NCBI GenBank assembly: GCA_937995745.1
Contig: CALKIU010000165.1
Location: 1-11,210 of the forward strand
Source of the DNA: an uncultured Bacillaceae bacterium
GTDB taxonomy: Bacteria > Bacillota > Bacilli > Bacillales > Cytobacillaceae
Direction of reading: 5' to 3'
Length of the DNA stretch: 11,210 nucleotides
A program made the position numbers and the translations under genes. The notes below the pieces were generated by a model. It was not told where the DNA came from, searched no databases, and saw only the letters and a program-made list of their open reading frames with translations. This document shows positions 1 through 6,387 of this stretch, in pieces; the stretch's first letter is position 1, and each line of letters opens with the position of its first letter.

Positions 1-500
1 GTTCTTTTTATGATAACCGTACCGAAAGGCAGCGCGCAACGCCGGCGAAAAAGTGAGCCTTTTTGCGCGTCTTTCAAATGTCCCGCAAATTTGGCAACAC
101 CCAATCCCGACGGGCAAATGAATGGCGCCGCAGACTTCCGCCGGTTTGCCGTTGACCGGAAAATTTAAAAAACCGGCAAGGAGAACCGTGCCGGACAAGA
201 TCATAAAAAAAAACAGCAGTTTTTTACAACTGCCGAAGAAGAAGAAAGTGATATTCCCTTACACCTATAATTTAACCACATTTTTAGGTATTTTGTCACG
301 TTATTTAAACATTTTTTGTGGACAATTTTCATATTATGTATGAAAGTATTGTTATTTTTATCACCCCTAATACTCATTCCAAACAGGCTGTTTTTAAAAG
401 AACAGGGCCTAAAGTCTATGATTTTATATACAAAATGCCGTTCTTCCCATGATTCTTCTCACTGATGCGGACGGGAAAGGGAAAGCAAACGGATCGACGA
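1..500. other. Non-coding stretch, no supported gene
   Basis: This stretch carries no reading frame I can support. The longest forward frames (122-343 and one starting at 465) have low-complexity, Lys-rich or unrecognisable products and no good ribosome binding site; the second runs antisense into the permease gene. Positions 240-440 are strongly A/T-rich. A TATAAT hexamer occurs at 266-271, but no -35 box sits at the right distance. A weak inverted repeat (AAAAAG/CTTTTT) around positions 49-66 could be the 3' end signal of a gene beyond the left edge. No RNA gene or riboswitch was recognised. Confidence 0.6.
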
Positions 501-533
501 AAAAGAACCGGGTGCGCCTGGCCCGGTTCTTTT
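501..533 (-). terminator. Bidirectional intrinsic terminator of the ABC exporter operon
   Basis: A perfect 12-bp inverted repeat (AAAAGAACCGGG at 501-512, CCCGGTTCTTTT at 522-533) has a 9-nt loop. Read on the minus strand it is a GC-rich stem followed by five T residues, 53 bases after the permease stop at 586. That fits an intrinsic terminator for the leftward operon. The symmetric A/T flanks could also stop rightward transcription. Confidence 0.75.
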
Positions 534-585
534 GCGCTCATAATGCAAATGTTCATAAAAAGACGGCGACACGGATTTCCGGACA

Positions 586-1281
586 TTATTTGTCTGCCTT
601 TTGTCTCTTTTTATAACCGAAAAAGCATAAAACAAACGCCGCTATGACCCAAAGGAATAAATAGAAAAGCAGTTTCCACGCACCGGAATCATGCAGTTCA
701 ATGATCAGCGATAGCGGCATGATTTCCAGCAATATGACGATCGCTTCGTTTTCAATGTCAATCATCTGGTACATCGGGGTAAATCCGAACAAAAACATGA
801 TGGGCATATTGTAGGCCACCGTTCCAGCCGTTGAAGAGCTAAAAAAGCCGGCGGCAATCCCCAAAAATAAGAAAAACAAAAACAAAAGAATTTGCCCGAA
901 AATAACTTGGATGTTTGAAAAAATCCCTGTTCCGAGGATGGCAATCGTTACAAGATAAGTAACGCCGGTAATCAGAGTGGTGACGAGACTTTTTCCGACA
1001 AGAATTTCCATAAAACCGGCCGGTGAAAGAATCAGTGCGTCCAATGTCTTTTTTTCTTTTTCCTCGGCCATCATAATCATCATACAGGTGGCGGTCAGGC
1101 CCGAAAAAATAATGCCAAGCATCAAATAAACCAATGAGACAGGCACTTCTTCAAGATTAAAAACCCTTTTATAAAAAACCGCCAAAAAAATCGGAACAAC
1201 AGGCAAAAACAATAACATGAAATTTTTAAAAAAGTCTTTCAAGTCTTTTTCAAAAATGGCCAACACCCGGGTCATACTCAT
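586..1281 (-). CDS. ABC-2 type exporter permease
   Basis: This 231-residue integral membrane protein has about six hydrophobic segments (roughly residues 18-39, 48-74, 93-117, 127-149, then two or three near the C-terminus), ending in a basic tail. It has the size and pattern of ABC-2 permeases, including those annotated as fluoroquinolone-export-type permeases. It is expected to form the membrane channel for the ATPase encoded just upstream, in the cytoplasmic membrane. The ATG at 1281 overlaps the ATPase stop codon by one base (TGATG), and GGGAGGGAG lies 8 bases before it, so the two are translationally coupled. A TTG three bases further upstream is possible but unnecessary. The hydrophilic loop at about residues 74-90 (MAEEKEKKTLDALILSP) is typical of this family. 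The substrate cannot be read from the sequence. Confidence 0.85.
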   Translation of the reverse strand: MSMTRVLAIFEKDLKDFFKNFMLLFLPVVPIFLAVFYKRVFNLEEVPVSLVYLMLGIIFSGLTATCMMIMMAEEKEKKTLDALILSPAGFMEILVGKSLVTTLITGVTYLVTIAILGTGIFSNIQVIFGQILLFLFFLFLGIAAGFFSSSTAGTVAYNMPIMFLFGFTPMYQMIDIENEAIVILLEIMPLSLIIELHDSGAWKLLFYLFLWVIAAFVLCFFGYKKRQKADK

Positions 1282-2129
1282 CAATGAAGCTCCCTCCCGG
1301 TTACTCTTAAGAATACTTCTCCCAGCGTCGGAAATTCCGTTTCGATTCTTTTCACCCTGCGCTCTTCAAGCAACTCTTTAATCTTATCTCCCGCTTCCGG
1401 ATGATTTTTAAACACCAGTCGTTTTCCATCATGCGTTTCAACAATGATCTGATTCGATGAATATTTATAGCGCAAGGCTTCAGGGCTATCCATTTCTTTG
1501 ATATACCCCCGGTCCAGCAAAATGACCCGATCGCACATCACGGTCGCTTCTTCCATATCGTGCGTCGTTAAAAAGATAGTTGTTCCGCCTTTATTGATTT
1601 CTTTCAAAACTTGATGGATTTGCAAGGTATTCCTTGGATCCAAGGCCGAAGTCGGTTCATCCAAAAATAACAGCTTGGGACGGTGGATGAGGGCCCGGGC
1701 CAGCAGCACGCGTTGCTTCATCCCTTTTGACAACTTTGATACTGTTTTTTTGCGTTCCGTCAGCAAATTGACTTTATCCAAAATTTTTTCGATACTCTCC
1801 AATGGAATGTTGTAAATCTTGCAAAATAGTTTTAAATTATCGTATACGGACAAACGTTCATACAAAGTACTGTTGTCGGACAAAACGCCAATTCGCGCTT
1901 TAAAGTTCGGGTGGTGAAATTGTTTAGGCTGAAAACCGAGCACTTCAACCCTGCCCGACGTCTTTTTTAACTGGCCGGTCAAAATTTTAATCAAAGTTGT
2001 CTTCCCCGCCCCGCTCGGCCCGAGGAGACCAAAGATTTCCCCTTTTTTGACCGAAAAGCTGATGTCGTTGATGGCAGGGCGTTTACCGTACGCTTTTGTT
2101 AAATTTTCAACTCGAATAACTTCGTCCAC
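1281..2129 (-). CDS. ABC transporter ATP-binding protein (exporter, DrrA/LnrL-like)
   Basis: This 282-residue nucleotide-binding subunit powers the permease at 586-1281. Visible motifs, numbered from the GTG start, are Walker A GPSGAGKTT (37-45), signature LSKGMKQ (133-139), Walker B LLFLDEP (153-159) and the switch histidine at 190. About 70 residues after the H-loop form the C-terminal extension usual in DrrA-like exporter ATPases. The Q-loop region reads VLSDNSTLYERLS, without the usual Gln; I believe this occurs in one branch of ABC-2 ATPases, but it is worth noting. The GTG at 2129 is chosen because AAGGAGG sits 7 bases before it; the TTG immediately upstream is only 4 bases from that site. 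Drug, antibiotic or lantibiotic efflux is a family-level inference; no regulator or resistance gene lies beside it. Confidence 0.88.
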   Translation of the reverse strand: MDEVIRVENLTKAYGKRPAINDISFSVKKGEIFGLLGPSGAGKTTLIKILTGQLKKTSGRVEVLGFQPKQFHHPNFKARIGVLSDNSTLYERLSVYDNLKLFCKIYNIPLESIEKILDKVNLLTERKKTVSKLSKGMKQRVLLARALIHRPKLLFLDEPTSALDPRNTLQIHQVLKEINKGGTTIFLTTHDMEEATVMCDRVILLDRGYIKEMDSPEALRYKYSSNQIIVETHDGKRLVFKNHPEAGDKIKELLEERRVKRIETEFPTLGEVFLRVTGRELH

Positions 2130-2522
2130 CAAATTTCCTCCTTAAACAAAGTGAAATTTTGGCAAAAGAAAAGCCCTTTTAGAAAAAGGGTTTTGGCAAC
2201 GAACGGCAAAACGGCGGCGCTGAAAATCCCCTCTCCAATATATTCCATAATTTATAAATTTATGAATCTCTAACTACACGATAAAAAACTTTTTCTTAAG
2301 CTGCAAGACAATTGTTAAAAATGAGTACTTTTCTAACAGGAAAGACTTTACTGTCCGCTGTTTCATGTTTTCAAGAATCCAAAGCCATAAATGTTGTTGC
2401 CATCTGCAAAAAAATCCTGACTTTGGAAGGAATCCGGCAATTTTACCTGTCATCACCGTCAAAATCTGATATATTTATCAATGGAAAAATGGATGTTTAC
2501 AAGTTTGTCAATCATTGTAATT

Positions 2523-2607
2523 AAAAAACCCGCCTTTTACAATGAAAAAGGACGGCGGCACGTGCCCCTGTCCCTCTTAATCTTGTCTTCCGCTTCTCGG
2601 GTTTTTT
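2523..2607 (+). repeat. Nested hairpin element with REP-like core
   Basis: A 10-bp perfect inverted repeat (AAAAAACCCG at 2523-2532, CGGGTTTTTT at 2598-2607) encloses two smaller stems: CCTTTT/AAAAGG near 2533-2551, and an imperfect 24-base hairpin at 2550-2573 (GGAC...GTCC around GGCACGTGCC). The inner hairpin resembles the GGGACA/TGTCCC element at 11079-11097. The closing CGGGTTTTTT would serve as an intrinsic terminator for rightward transcription, though no rightward gene precedes it in the window. Alternatively it is an inserted repetitive element. Confidence 0.5.
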
Positions 2608-2612
2608 ATAAT
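2583..2612 (+). promoter_or_regulatory. Candidate promoter for the TtcA-like gene
   Basis: TTGTCT (2583-2588) lies 18 bases before TATAAT (2607-2612), giving a 4/6 match for the -35 box and a perfect -10 box. It sits about 70 bases upstream of the thiolase gene. It overlaps the T-run of the hairpin element, so one of the two readings may be wrong. Confidence 0.35.
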
Positions 2613-2647
2613 ATTGATATTTAAAACCGCATAAAAGAAATAAAATC

Positions 2648-2666
2648 GGGACAAGTTTCCTGTCCC
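2648..2666 (+). repeat. GGGACA/TGTCCC hairpin in the leader of the TtcA-like gene
   Basis: A 6-bp perfect stem (GGGACA at 2648-2653, TGTCCC at 2661-2666) with a 7-nt loop ends six bases before the ribosome binding site of the next gene. It belongs to the same visual family as the hairpins at 3458-3476 and 11079-11097. In the mRNA it could affect translation initiation, or it may be just a dispersed palindrome. Confidence 0.45.
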
Positions 2667-2684
2667 CATTTAGGAGTGGAGATG

Positions 2685-3431
2685 ATGCACGTCGGTTTGT
2701 CGAATTCAGAGCGGAAACGGCTGCTGAAGCCGGTGCGGAAAGCGATTATGGAATACAAAATGATTGAAGATGGAGATCGCGTTGCTGTAGGGTTGTCAGG
2801 AGGAAAAGACAGCTCGACCTTGTTTTATTTGTTGTCGATATTGCAAAAACAGCTTCCGATCCGGTTTGAACTCGTTCCCATTACGCTGACGATGGGATTT
2901 GAGGGATTTGACATACAACCCTTAAAGGATTTTGTTGAAGCGCTCGGTTACGAACTTCATATAAAAGAAACGTTCATCAGCCAGATTGTCTTTGACATCA
3001 GAAAAGAAAAAAGCCCTTGTTCCTTGTGCGCCAACCTGCGAAGAGGAAAAATCATTGCTTACGCAAAAGAATTGGGCTGCAACAAACTGGCTTACGGCCA
3101 TCACCTGGATGACGGTATTGAAACTTTTTTCATGAACCTCTTTTTTGCGGGAAAACTGGGCGTGTTCACCCCGGTCACATGGCTGGACCGTTCCGACATC
3201 ACGGTCATCCGGCCGATGATTGCGGTCGAAGAAAGACACATCATTCAATTCGTGGAGGCAAAAGGCATTCCCGTTTTGCACAACCCTTGCCCGGCAAACG
3301 GAAAAACAAAGCGGGAAGAAATGAAAGAACTGGTCAAACAATTAAGCGCCAAATACCCTGATTTGCGGCAAAATTTTCTCCATGGCGCCACACATATCAA
3401 TGTTAATGATTTTTGGCGGATCCATTCATGA
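2685..3431 (+). CDS. TtcA-family tRNA 2-thiolation protein (PP-loop ATPase)
   Basis: This 248-residue cytoplasmic enzyme of the TtcA/TilS superfamily is expected to adenylate a tRNA base and replace its oxygen with sulfur (2-thiocytidine at position 32 in characterised TtcA). Counted from the ATG at 2685, it shows the PP-loop SGGKDS (38-43), the CSLC motif (Cys112 and Cys115), GHHLDD (138-143) and a further cysteine in NPCPANGK (Cys202). This three-cysteine arrangement matches the residues that hold the [4Fe-4S] cluster in TtcA. The protein is shorter than E. coli TtcA, mostly at the termini. AGGAG at 2672-2676 lies 8 bases before the ATG at 2685; an ATG at 2682 is 5 bases away, and the GTG at 2676 overlaps the site. 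It appears monocistronic. A different thiolated target base remains possible. Confidence 0.82.
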   Translation: MHVGLSNSERKRLLKPVRKAIMEYKMIEDGDRVAVGLSGGKDSSTLFYLLSILQKQLPIRFELVPITLTMGFEGFDIQPLKDFVEALGYELHIKETFISQIVFDIRKEKSPCSLCANLRRGKIIAYAKELGCNKLAYGHHLDDGIETFFMNLFFAGKLGVFTPVTWLDRSDITVIRPMIAVEERHIIQFVEAKGIPVLHNPCPANGKTKREEMKELVKQLSAKYPDLRQNFLHGATHINVNDFWRIHS

Positions 3432-3450
3432 AGTTCGTGCATACTCTTTT

Positions 3451-3476
3451 AAAAAAAGGGGACTTTCTATGTCCCC
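3451..3476 (-). terminator. Terminator between the convergent thiolase and phosphate transporter genes
   Basis: GGGGAC (3458-3463) and GTCCCC (3471-3476) form a 6-bp GC-rich stem with a 7-nt loop. On the minus strand the stem is followed by seven T residues (the A-run at 3451-3457), eight bases after the pitA stop. It is a strong intrinsic terminator for the leftward gene; in the rightward direction the T-run is poor. The stem has the same GGGGAC/GTCCCC sequence as the REP-like hairpins elsewhere in the window. Confidence 0.8.
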
Positions 3477-3484
3477 TTGCATTT

Positions 3485-4537
3485 TCAAAAAATCCCAATG
3501 AAAAATTTGGCCACCATATATCCGAGCAGACCGCAGCCCGGGAAGGTCAAAATCCAAGCCGTGACCATTTCACGGACAATTCCCAGATTTACGCTTTTGA
3601 TGCTTCTGGCGGCGCCGACTCCCATAATGGCCGTCGTTTTTGTATGGGTTGTCGAAACCGGAATTCCGCCGATCGTTGACAAAAACAGGCACAGGCCGCC
3701 CGCCAAATCGGCCGAAAATCCTTGGTATTTCTCCAGCTTGACCATGTCCATCCCCACGGACTTAATGATGCGGTATCCGCCCATGGACGTGCCGAGCCCC
3801 ATGACAACGGCGCACAACACCATGAGCCACAGCGGAACCGCCACTTCCGCCACTTGGTATTGTCCTTGCGCAAGAAACATGCCGAGGAGGAAAACCCCGA
3901 TGAACTTCTGCCCATCCTGGGCTCCGTGCATAAAAGCCATTCCGGCGGCGGCCGCAATTTGCGCCCAGCCGAAAAATTTGTTGGCTTTGCGGCGATTTGC
4001 CCGTAAACAACAGAGTTCCACAATTTTTACCACCACATAACCGAGCAAAAACCCCAATCCGGTGGAAAGCACCAACCCATAGAGCACTTTCACCCATTCG
4101 GCCCCGTTTATGCCGGAAAAACCCCCTTGAAGGGCAATGGCCGCTCCCGATATACCGGCAATCAATGCATGGCTTTCACTGGTGGGAATCCCGAATACCC
4201 ACGCCGCCGTGGCCCAAACGACTATCGCCACCATCGCCGCGCAAAGGGCGATTAACGCATCGTGAACGTCCCCGCGAAAATCTACCATATTGTAAATGGT
4301 CTCTGCCACCTTTTGATTTATCAATGTCATGACGATGACGCCAATCAAATTGAACAATGCCGCCATTAAAACGGCGGAACCTTTTGGCATGGCGCGGGTG
4401 GAAATGCAGGTGGCGATCGCATTCGGCGCATCGGTCCATCCGTTGACGAGGATGACCCCCAAAGTCAAAAGGGTTGTGATGATCAACGCCGGATAAGCGA
4501 CTAATTGGGAAATAAAGTCAACCACTGTTATTTCCAT
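3485..4537 (-). CDS. pitA: Inorganic phosphate transporter, PiT family
   Basis: This 350-residue polytopic membrane protein is a low-affinity, cation-coupled phosphate (or metal-phosphate) symporter of the PiT family. The two family signatures are seen as GWTDAPNAIAT (residues 33-43) and, in the second repeat, GGIPVSTTHTKTTAIMGVG (290-308). About ten hydrophobic segments are visible. The ATG at 4537 is chosen because GGAAGG lies 8 bases upstream; a frame extension to 4600 has no such site and a non-hydrophobic prefix. Many Gram-positive pit genes are paired with a DUF47 (PitR-like) gene, but none is adjacent here. The gene is preceded by an extended -10 promoter and followed by a strong terminator, so it is probably transcribed alone. 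Sulfate transport is known for some PiT relatives and cannot be excluded. Confidence 0.88.
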   Translation of the reverse strand: MEITVVDFISQLVAYPALIITTLLTLGVILVNGWTDAPNAIATCISTRAMPKGSAVLMAALFNLIGVIVMTLINQKVAETIYNMVDFRGDVHDALIALCAAMVAIVVWATAAWVFGIPTSESHALIAGISGAAIALQGGFSGINGAEWVKVLYGLVLSTGLGFLLGYVVVKIVELCCLRANRRKANKFFGWAQIAAAAGMAFMHGAQDGQKFIGVFLLGMFLAQGQYQVAEVAVPLWLMVLCAVVMGLGTSMGGYRIIKSVGMDMVKLEKYQGFSADLAGGLCLFLSTIGGIPVSTTHTKTTAIMGVGAARSIKSVNLGIVREMVTAWILTFPGCGLLGYMVAKFFIGIF

Positions 4538-4847
4538 AAAGCATGCCTTCCAATCCGGTTTCGTAAATAAATCATTGCCATCAACCCCATTCTCTGTCAA
4601 TTCCGTTCAAATGACGTCCATTTATCTTTAATAAAATTATACCACCATAATGACAGCCTGTGGCAGGAGCAACGTCGATTTGTGCCAAATTTTCCAAAAA
4701 TAGCGTTTGAAACCGGTAATTAGCACATAACCTATCAGGAAGAAAAACCCTCATGCACGCAGATGTTCGGGAACATGTATATTTTTTGAAACTTTGGTCC
4801 ATTTATTTCGTAAACGAATTAGCACCATATTTGAAAGGACTGATTTT
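4538..4847. other. Divergent intergenic region
   Basis: This holds the control regions of pitA (leftward) and the zinc-ribbon gene (rightward). A perfect inverted repeat ATGTTC-GG-GAACAT lies at 4763-4776 and a near-palindrome TTCGTAAACGAA around 4807-4818, both upstream of the zinc-ribbon gene and both possible operator sites. TTGAAA near 4786 could be a -35 box, but its -10 partner is poor. No additional reading frame is supported. Confidence 0.5.
4636..4644 (-). promoter_or_regulatory. Extended -10 promoter for pitA
   Basis: On the minus strand the sequence reads TGGTATAAT: a perfect TATAAT -10 box with the TG extension, about 100 bases upstream of the pitA start. No good -35 box is visible, which is tolerated by extended -10 promoters. 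A TTGACA hexamer at 4600-4595 (minus strand) could drive a second, closer start, but its -10 partner is weak. Confidence 0.5.
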
Positions 4848-5051
4848 ATGAATAGACGCGGCTGTGTCAAATGCGGAAGCAAAGAGGCGGAAACAAAAGA
4901 GGTAGCAATGACGGGGACAGGATTATCAAAAATCTTTGATGTCCAGCACAACCAATTTACGGTAGTGTATTGCAAGAAATGCGGGTATTCAGAGTTTTAC
5001 CATAAAGAAAGTTCAAAATCCGCCAATATTCTCGATTTATTTTTCGGATGA
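4848..5051 (+). CDS. Small zinc-ribbon protein (DUF2082-like)
   Basis: This 67-residue protein has two CxxC knuckles, CVKC near residue 5 and CKKC near residue 42, that would bind one zinc ion in a zinc-ribbon fold. The spacing and the GxGLSKIFDVQHNQF stretch between the knuckles fit the family annotated as nucleic-acid-binding zinc-ribbon proteins (DUF2082). No biochemical function is established as far as I know. The ATG at 4848 is preceded by GAAAGGA at a spacing of 8 bases; an upstream in-frame ATG at 4794 lacks a site and adds an unrelated prefix. The gene stands alone, with a terminator just after it. Confidence 0.75.
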   Translation: MNRRGCVKCGSKEAETKEVAMTGTGLSKIFDVQHNQFTVVYCKKCGYSEFYHKESSKSANILDLFFG

Positions 5052-5059
5052 TGTGAAGG

Positions 5060-5090
5060 GGGCCGGATGTAAAAATCCGGCCCTTCCTTT
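5060..5090 (+). terminator. Terminator after the zinc-ribbon gene
   Basis: A perfect 9-bp stem (GGGCCGGAT at 5060-5068, ATCCGGCCC at 5075-5083) with a 6-nt loop is followed by TTCCTTT. It starts nine bases after the zinc-ribbon stop. It may also end leftward transcription from the decayed ABC locus, although the T-run in that direction is absent. Confidence 0.75.
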
Positions 5091-5093
5091 CCA

Positions 5094-5326
5094 CTAATGC
5101 TGGTCGGCAAAAACCCACCGCCAGATGGCACCGATCATTCCGATGATTCCCGTTGACAAAATGATCAGGATGCGGGCCGCATCCAAGGAAAGCCTCTCCC
5201 CCGCCACACCGCGTAAAAAGCGGGAATGGACCAGGGAAAATAGTCTCCGTATCCCAATGCGGCAACCATTTGCGAAAAGACCAGCACAAGCACGATGAAC
5301 GCAAGAGGAAATCCTTCATAGACGAG
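5094..5326 (-). pseudogene. Remnant of ABC exporter permease (BcrB-like), C-terminal part only
   Basis: Only about 70 residues of the permease end remain. One minus-strand frame gives a hydrophobic stretch (PLAFIVLVLVFSQMVAALG, then GYGDYFPWSIPA). After a frameshift near 5200-5212 another frame continues with AGERLSLDAARILIILS, then a glycine-rich membrane segment, and ends ...WVFADQH at a TAG (5094-5096). Joined, this reads as the last two membrane segments of an ABC-2 permease that normally follows a BcrA-type ATPase. Neither frame is a complete gene. The beginning of the permease has been lost; its remnant starts directly in the duplicated 26-bp junction shared with the ATPase remnant. It cannot make a working channel. 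Confidence 0.7.
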
Positions 5327-5352
5327 GCAAGAGGAAATCCTTCATAGACGAG
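5301..5352. repeat. Perfect 26-bp tandem duplication at a deletion junction
   Basis: Positions 5301-5326 and 5327-5352 are identical (GCAAGAGGAA...GACGAG). On the minus strand each copy encodes LVYEGFPLA in one frame. The first copy ends the ATPase remnant and the second begins the permease remnant. Because 26 is not a multiple of three, the duplication also shifts the frame. Confidence 0.95.
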
Positions 5353-5879
5353 CAGGCGGGAGATTTCATCAGGATTTCGCAGCGCCTTTTCGTCGGCCGT
5401 TTCCAAAAGTCCTTCTTCATTGACAATAAAAAGTGTAACCCGGCAGAATTCAATGCCGCCAAAGCCGCCTTATTATGACGGGTATTGACCGTAAGACGGG
5501 GGTAAAGAAGCTTTTTCAATTGACGGGACGGTATTTCCTGAATCAATTCGCCTTCATGGATGATTCCGATGTGCGTGGCGATTTTCGCAACCTCGCTTAA
5601 AAGATGGCTGGAAATTAAAACCGTGACCCCGTGATTGAGGGCCAAATCGTGAAGCAGTTCCCTTATTTCAACCATTCCCGCCGGATCAAGTCCGTTCACA
5701 GGCTCGTCCAATATTAAAATTTCGGGACGGTGGAGAAGCGCCTTTGCCATTCCCAAACGCTGACTATTGCCCAATGAAAGGTTTTTAGCCTTTGTTTGCG
5801 CGTATTTGGTTAAACGAAGCCGTTCCATCACTTGCGGTACTGCCTCTTCATCTTGTATCTTCCGGAACCGTTTCACCAT
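5327..5879 (-). pseudogene. Remnant of ABC exporter ATPase (BcrA-like), N-terminus lost and frameshifted
   Basis: The surviving part contains the signature region (KNLSLGNSQRLGMAKALL), Walker B ILILDEPVNGLDP and the H-loop SSHLL, as in bacitracin-type BcrA ATPases. The first ~100 residues with Walker A are absent. Upstream of 5879 one frame (NEKFPAIPVSRQP...) may be a blurred trace of the pre-signature region, but it soon meets stops. Near 5435-5445 the frame shifts: the family-typical tail TLFIVNEEGLLETADEKA and RNPDEISRLLVYEGF continues in another minus-strand frame. Without Walker A it cannot bind ATP normally. The last ~25 residues of the usual ~300 are replaced by permease sequence at the 26-bp duplication. 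This is a degraded ABC locus, not a small gene. Confidence 0.85.
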
Positions 5880-6342
5880 TTGATTTGAGGATGTGTCGGC
5901 TGCCGGCTGACCGGGATGGCCGGAAATTTTTCATTCGAACAACTTTTTGCCCCAGGGGGCTTGGGACTGTAAAACGAAAAAGGTTGCCAAATTATCCGCT
6001 TTTTTGGACAAAGTGCTTGAGTTTTGACGGGGGTTTGTCCAAATGACCCCCTATTTTGGACAAAAGCCCATAAATCAGAACGGGGGTTGTCCAAATTCAC
6101 GCTCTTTTTGGACAAAGGCCATTAAATCTGCCTGGGGGTCGTCCACAGCCCCCTCGTTCCAGGCAAAGCCGACGAGAAAGCCCAAACTTTTTCCGAATCG
6201 GTCCCCTCATCATAACAGCGTCCTCTGTCACGATTGAACCCCGACCCTACCAGCCTTCGAAACCGGACCGACTCCCCAAAACTCCCCCGCCTTCGGGAAC
6301 AAGCATCCCTCCCGAATCGGCGCATCCTCTTCCCATATAAAA
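5880..6342. other. Non-coding stretch with a 52-bp repeat array
   Basis: No gene is supported here. Frames on both strands (for example 5873-6115 and 6122-6361, minus) give unrecognisable, Pro/Arg/Ser-rich products and no ribosome binding sites. The left part may contain the last traces of the broken ABC ATPase. The middle holds the 52-bp periodic inverted repeats described separately. The right part (6180-6342) is C-rich and carries two copies of the small palindrome CCGAATCGG (6193-6201 and 6312-6320). Confidence 0.6.
6001..6145. repeat. Array of three 52-bp inverted-repeat units
   Basis: GGAC starts at 6006, 6058 and 6110 and GTCC at 6037, 6089 and 6141, an exact 52-bp period in both arms. 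Unit 1 has a perfect 10-bp stem (TTTGGACAAA at 6003-6012, TTTGTCCAAA at 6034-6043), unit 2 a perfect 9-bp stem (6055-6063 with 6087-6095) and unit 3 a decayed one (TGGAC with GTCCA). The loops are 21-27 bases, differ in sequence, and share a GGGGG just before the right arm. In register on each side lie blurred copies: TTGCCAAAT at 5984-5992 and GGCAAAG at 6162-6168. The units are not coding (52 is not divisible by three). Confidence 0.85.
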
Positions 6343-6385
6343 GGATTGTCTCAAAAGTCACTTAATGTGACTTTTGGGACAACCC
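6343..6385 (-). terminator. Long hairpin terminating the mhqR operon
   Basis: Two 19-base arms (6343-6361 and 6367-6385) pair with a 5-nt loop, one mismatch and one G-U wobble. On the minus strand the hairpin starts three bases after the mhqO stop codon and is followed by CCTTTTATAT, so it can act as the operon terminator. The arms (TGACTTTTGGGACAACCC) resemble the terminal inverted repeats of IS1182-type elements in Bacillaceae as I remember them, so it may be a domesticated piece of mobile DNA. Confidence 0.65.
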
Positions 6386-6387
6386 CC

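Larger units (their letters stand above)
2133..2681. other. Intergenic stretch with hairpins, no supported gene
   Basis: This divergent intergenic region separates the leftward ABC operon from the rightward TtcA-like gene. It contains an A/T-rich near-palindrome (CATAA at 2246-2250, TTATG at 2260-2264, around TTTATAAA), a hairpin at 2174-2190 (CCCTTTT/AAAAGGG) in the ABC operon leader, and the GGGAC-type hairpins listed separately. A 70-codon frame at 2312-2524 (+) and a 62-codon frame on the other strand resemble no family I know and lack ribosome binding sites, so neither is called. Confidence 0.55.

Noticed and set aside
122..343. 73-codon forward frame near the left edge
   Set aside because: Lys-rich, low-complexity product, no ribosome binding site, spans an obviously A/T-rich non-coding stretch.
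2312..2524. 70-codon forward frame in the intergenic region
   Set aside because: No recognisable family, no ribosome binding site, runs into the start of a hairpin element; kept as non-coding.
3477..4332. Long forward frames opposite pitA
   Set aside because: Shadows of the GC-rich pitA gene on the other strand; Pro/Arg/His-rich products with no family resemblance.
4763..4776. LexA (SOS) box upstream of the zinc-ribbon gene
   Set aside because: Half-sites are in the order GTTC-N2-GAAC, not the Bacillus GAAC-N4-GTTC arrangement.
6001..6145. Possible CRISPR array at the 52-bp repeats
   Set aside because: Conserved parts are only 7-10 bases, arranged as inverted arms within each unit, with just three clear units and no cas genes in the window.
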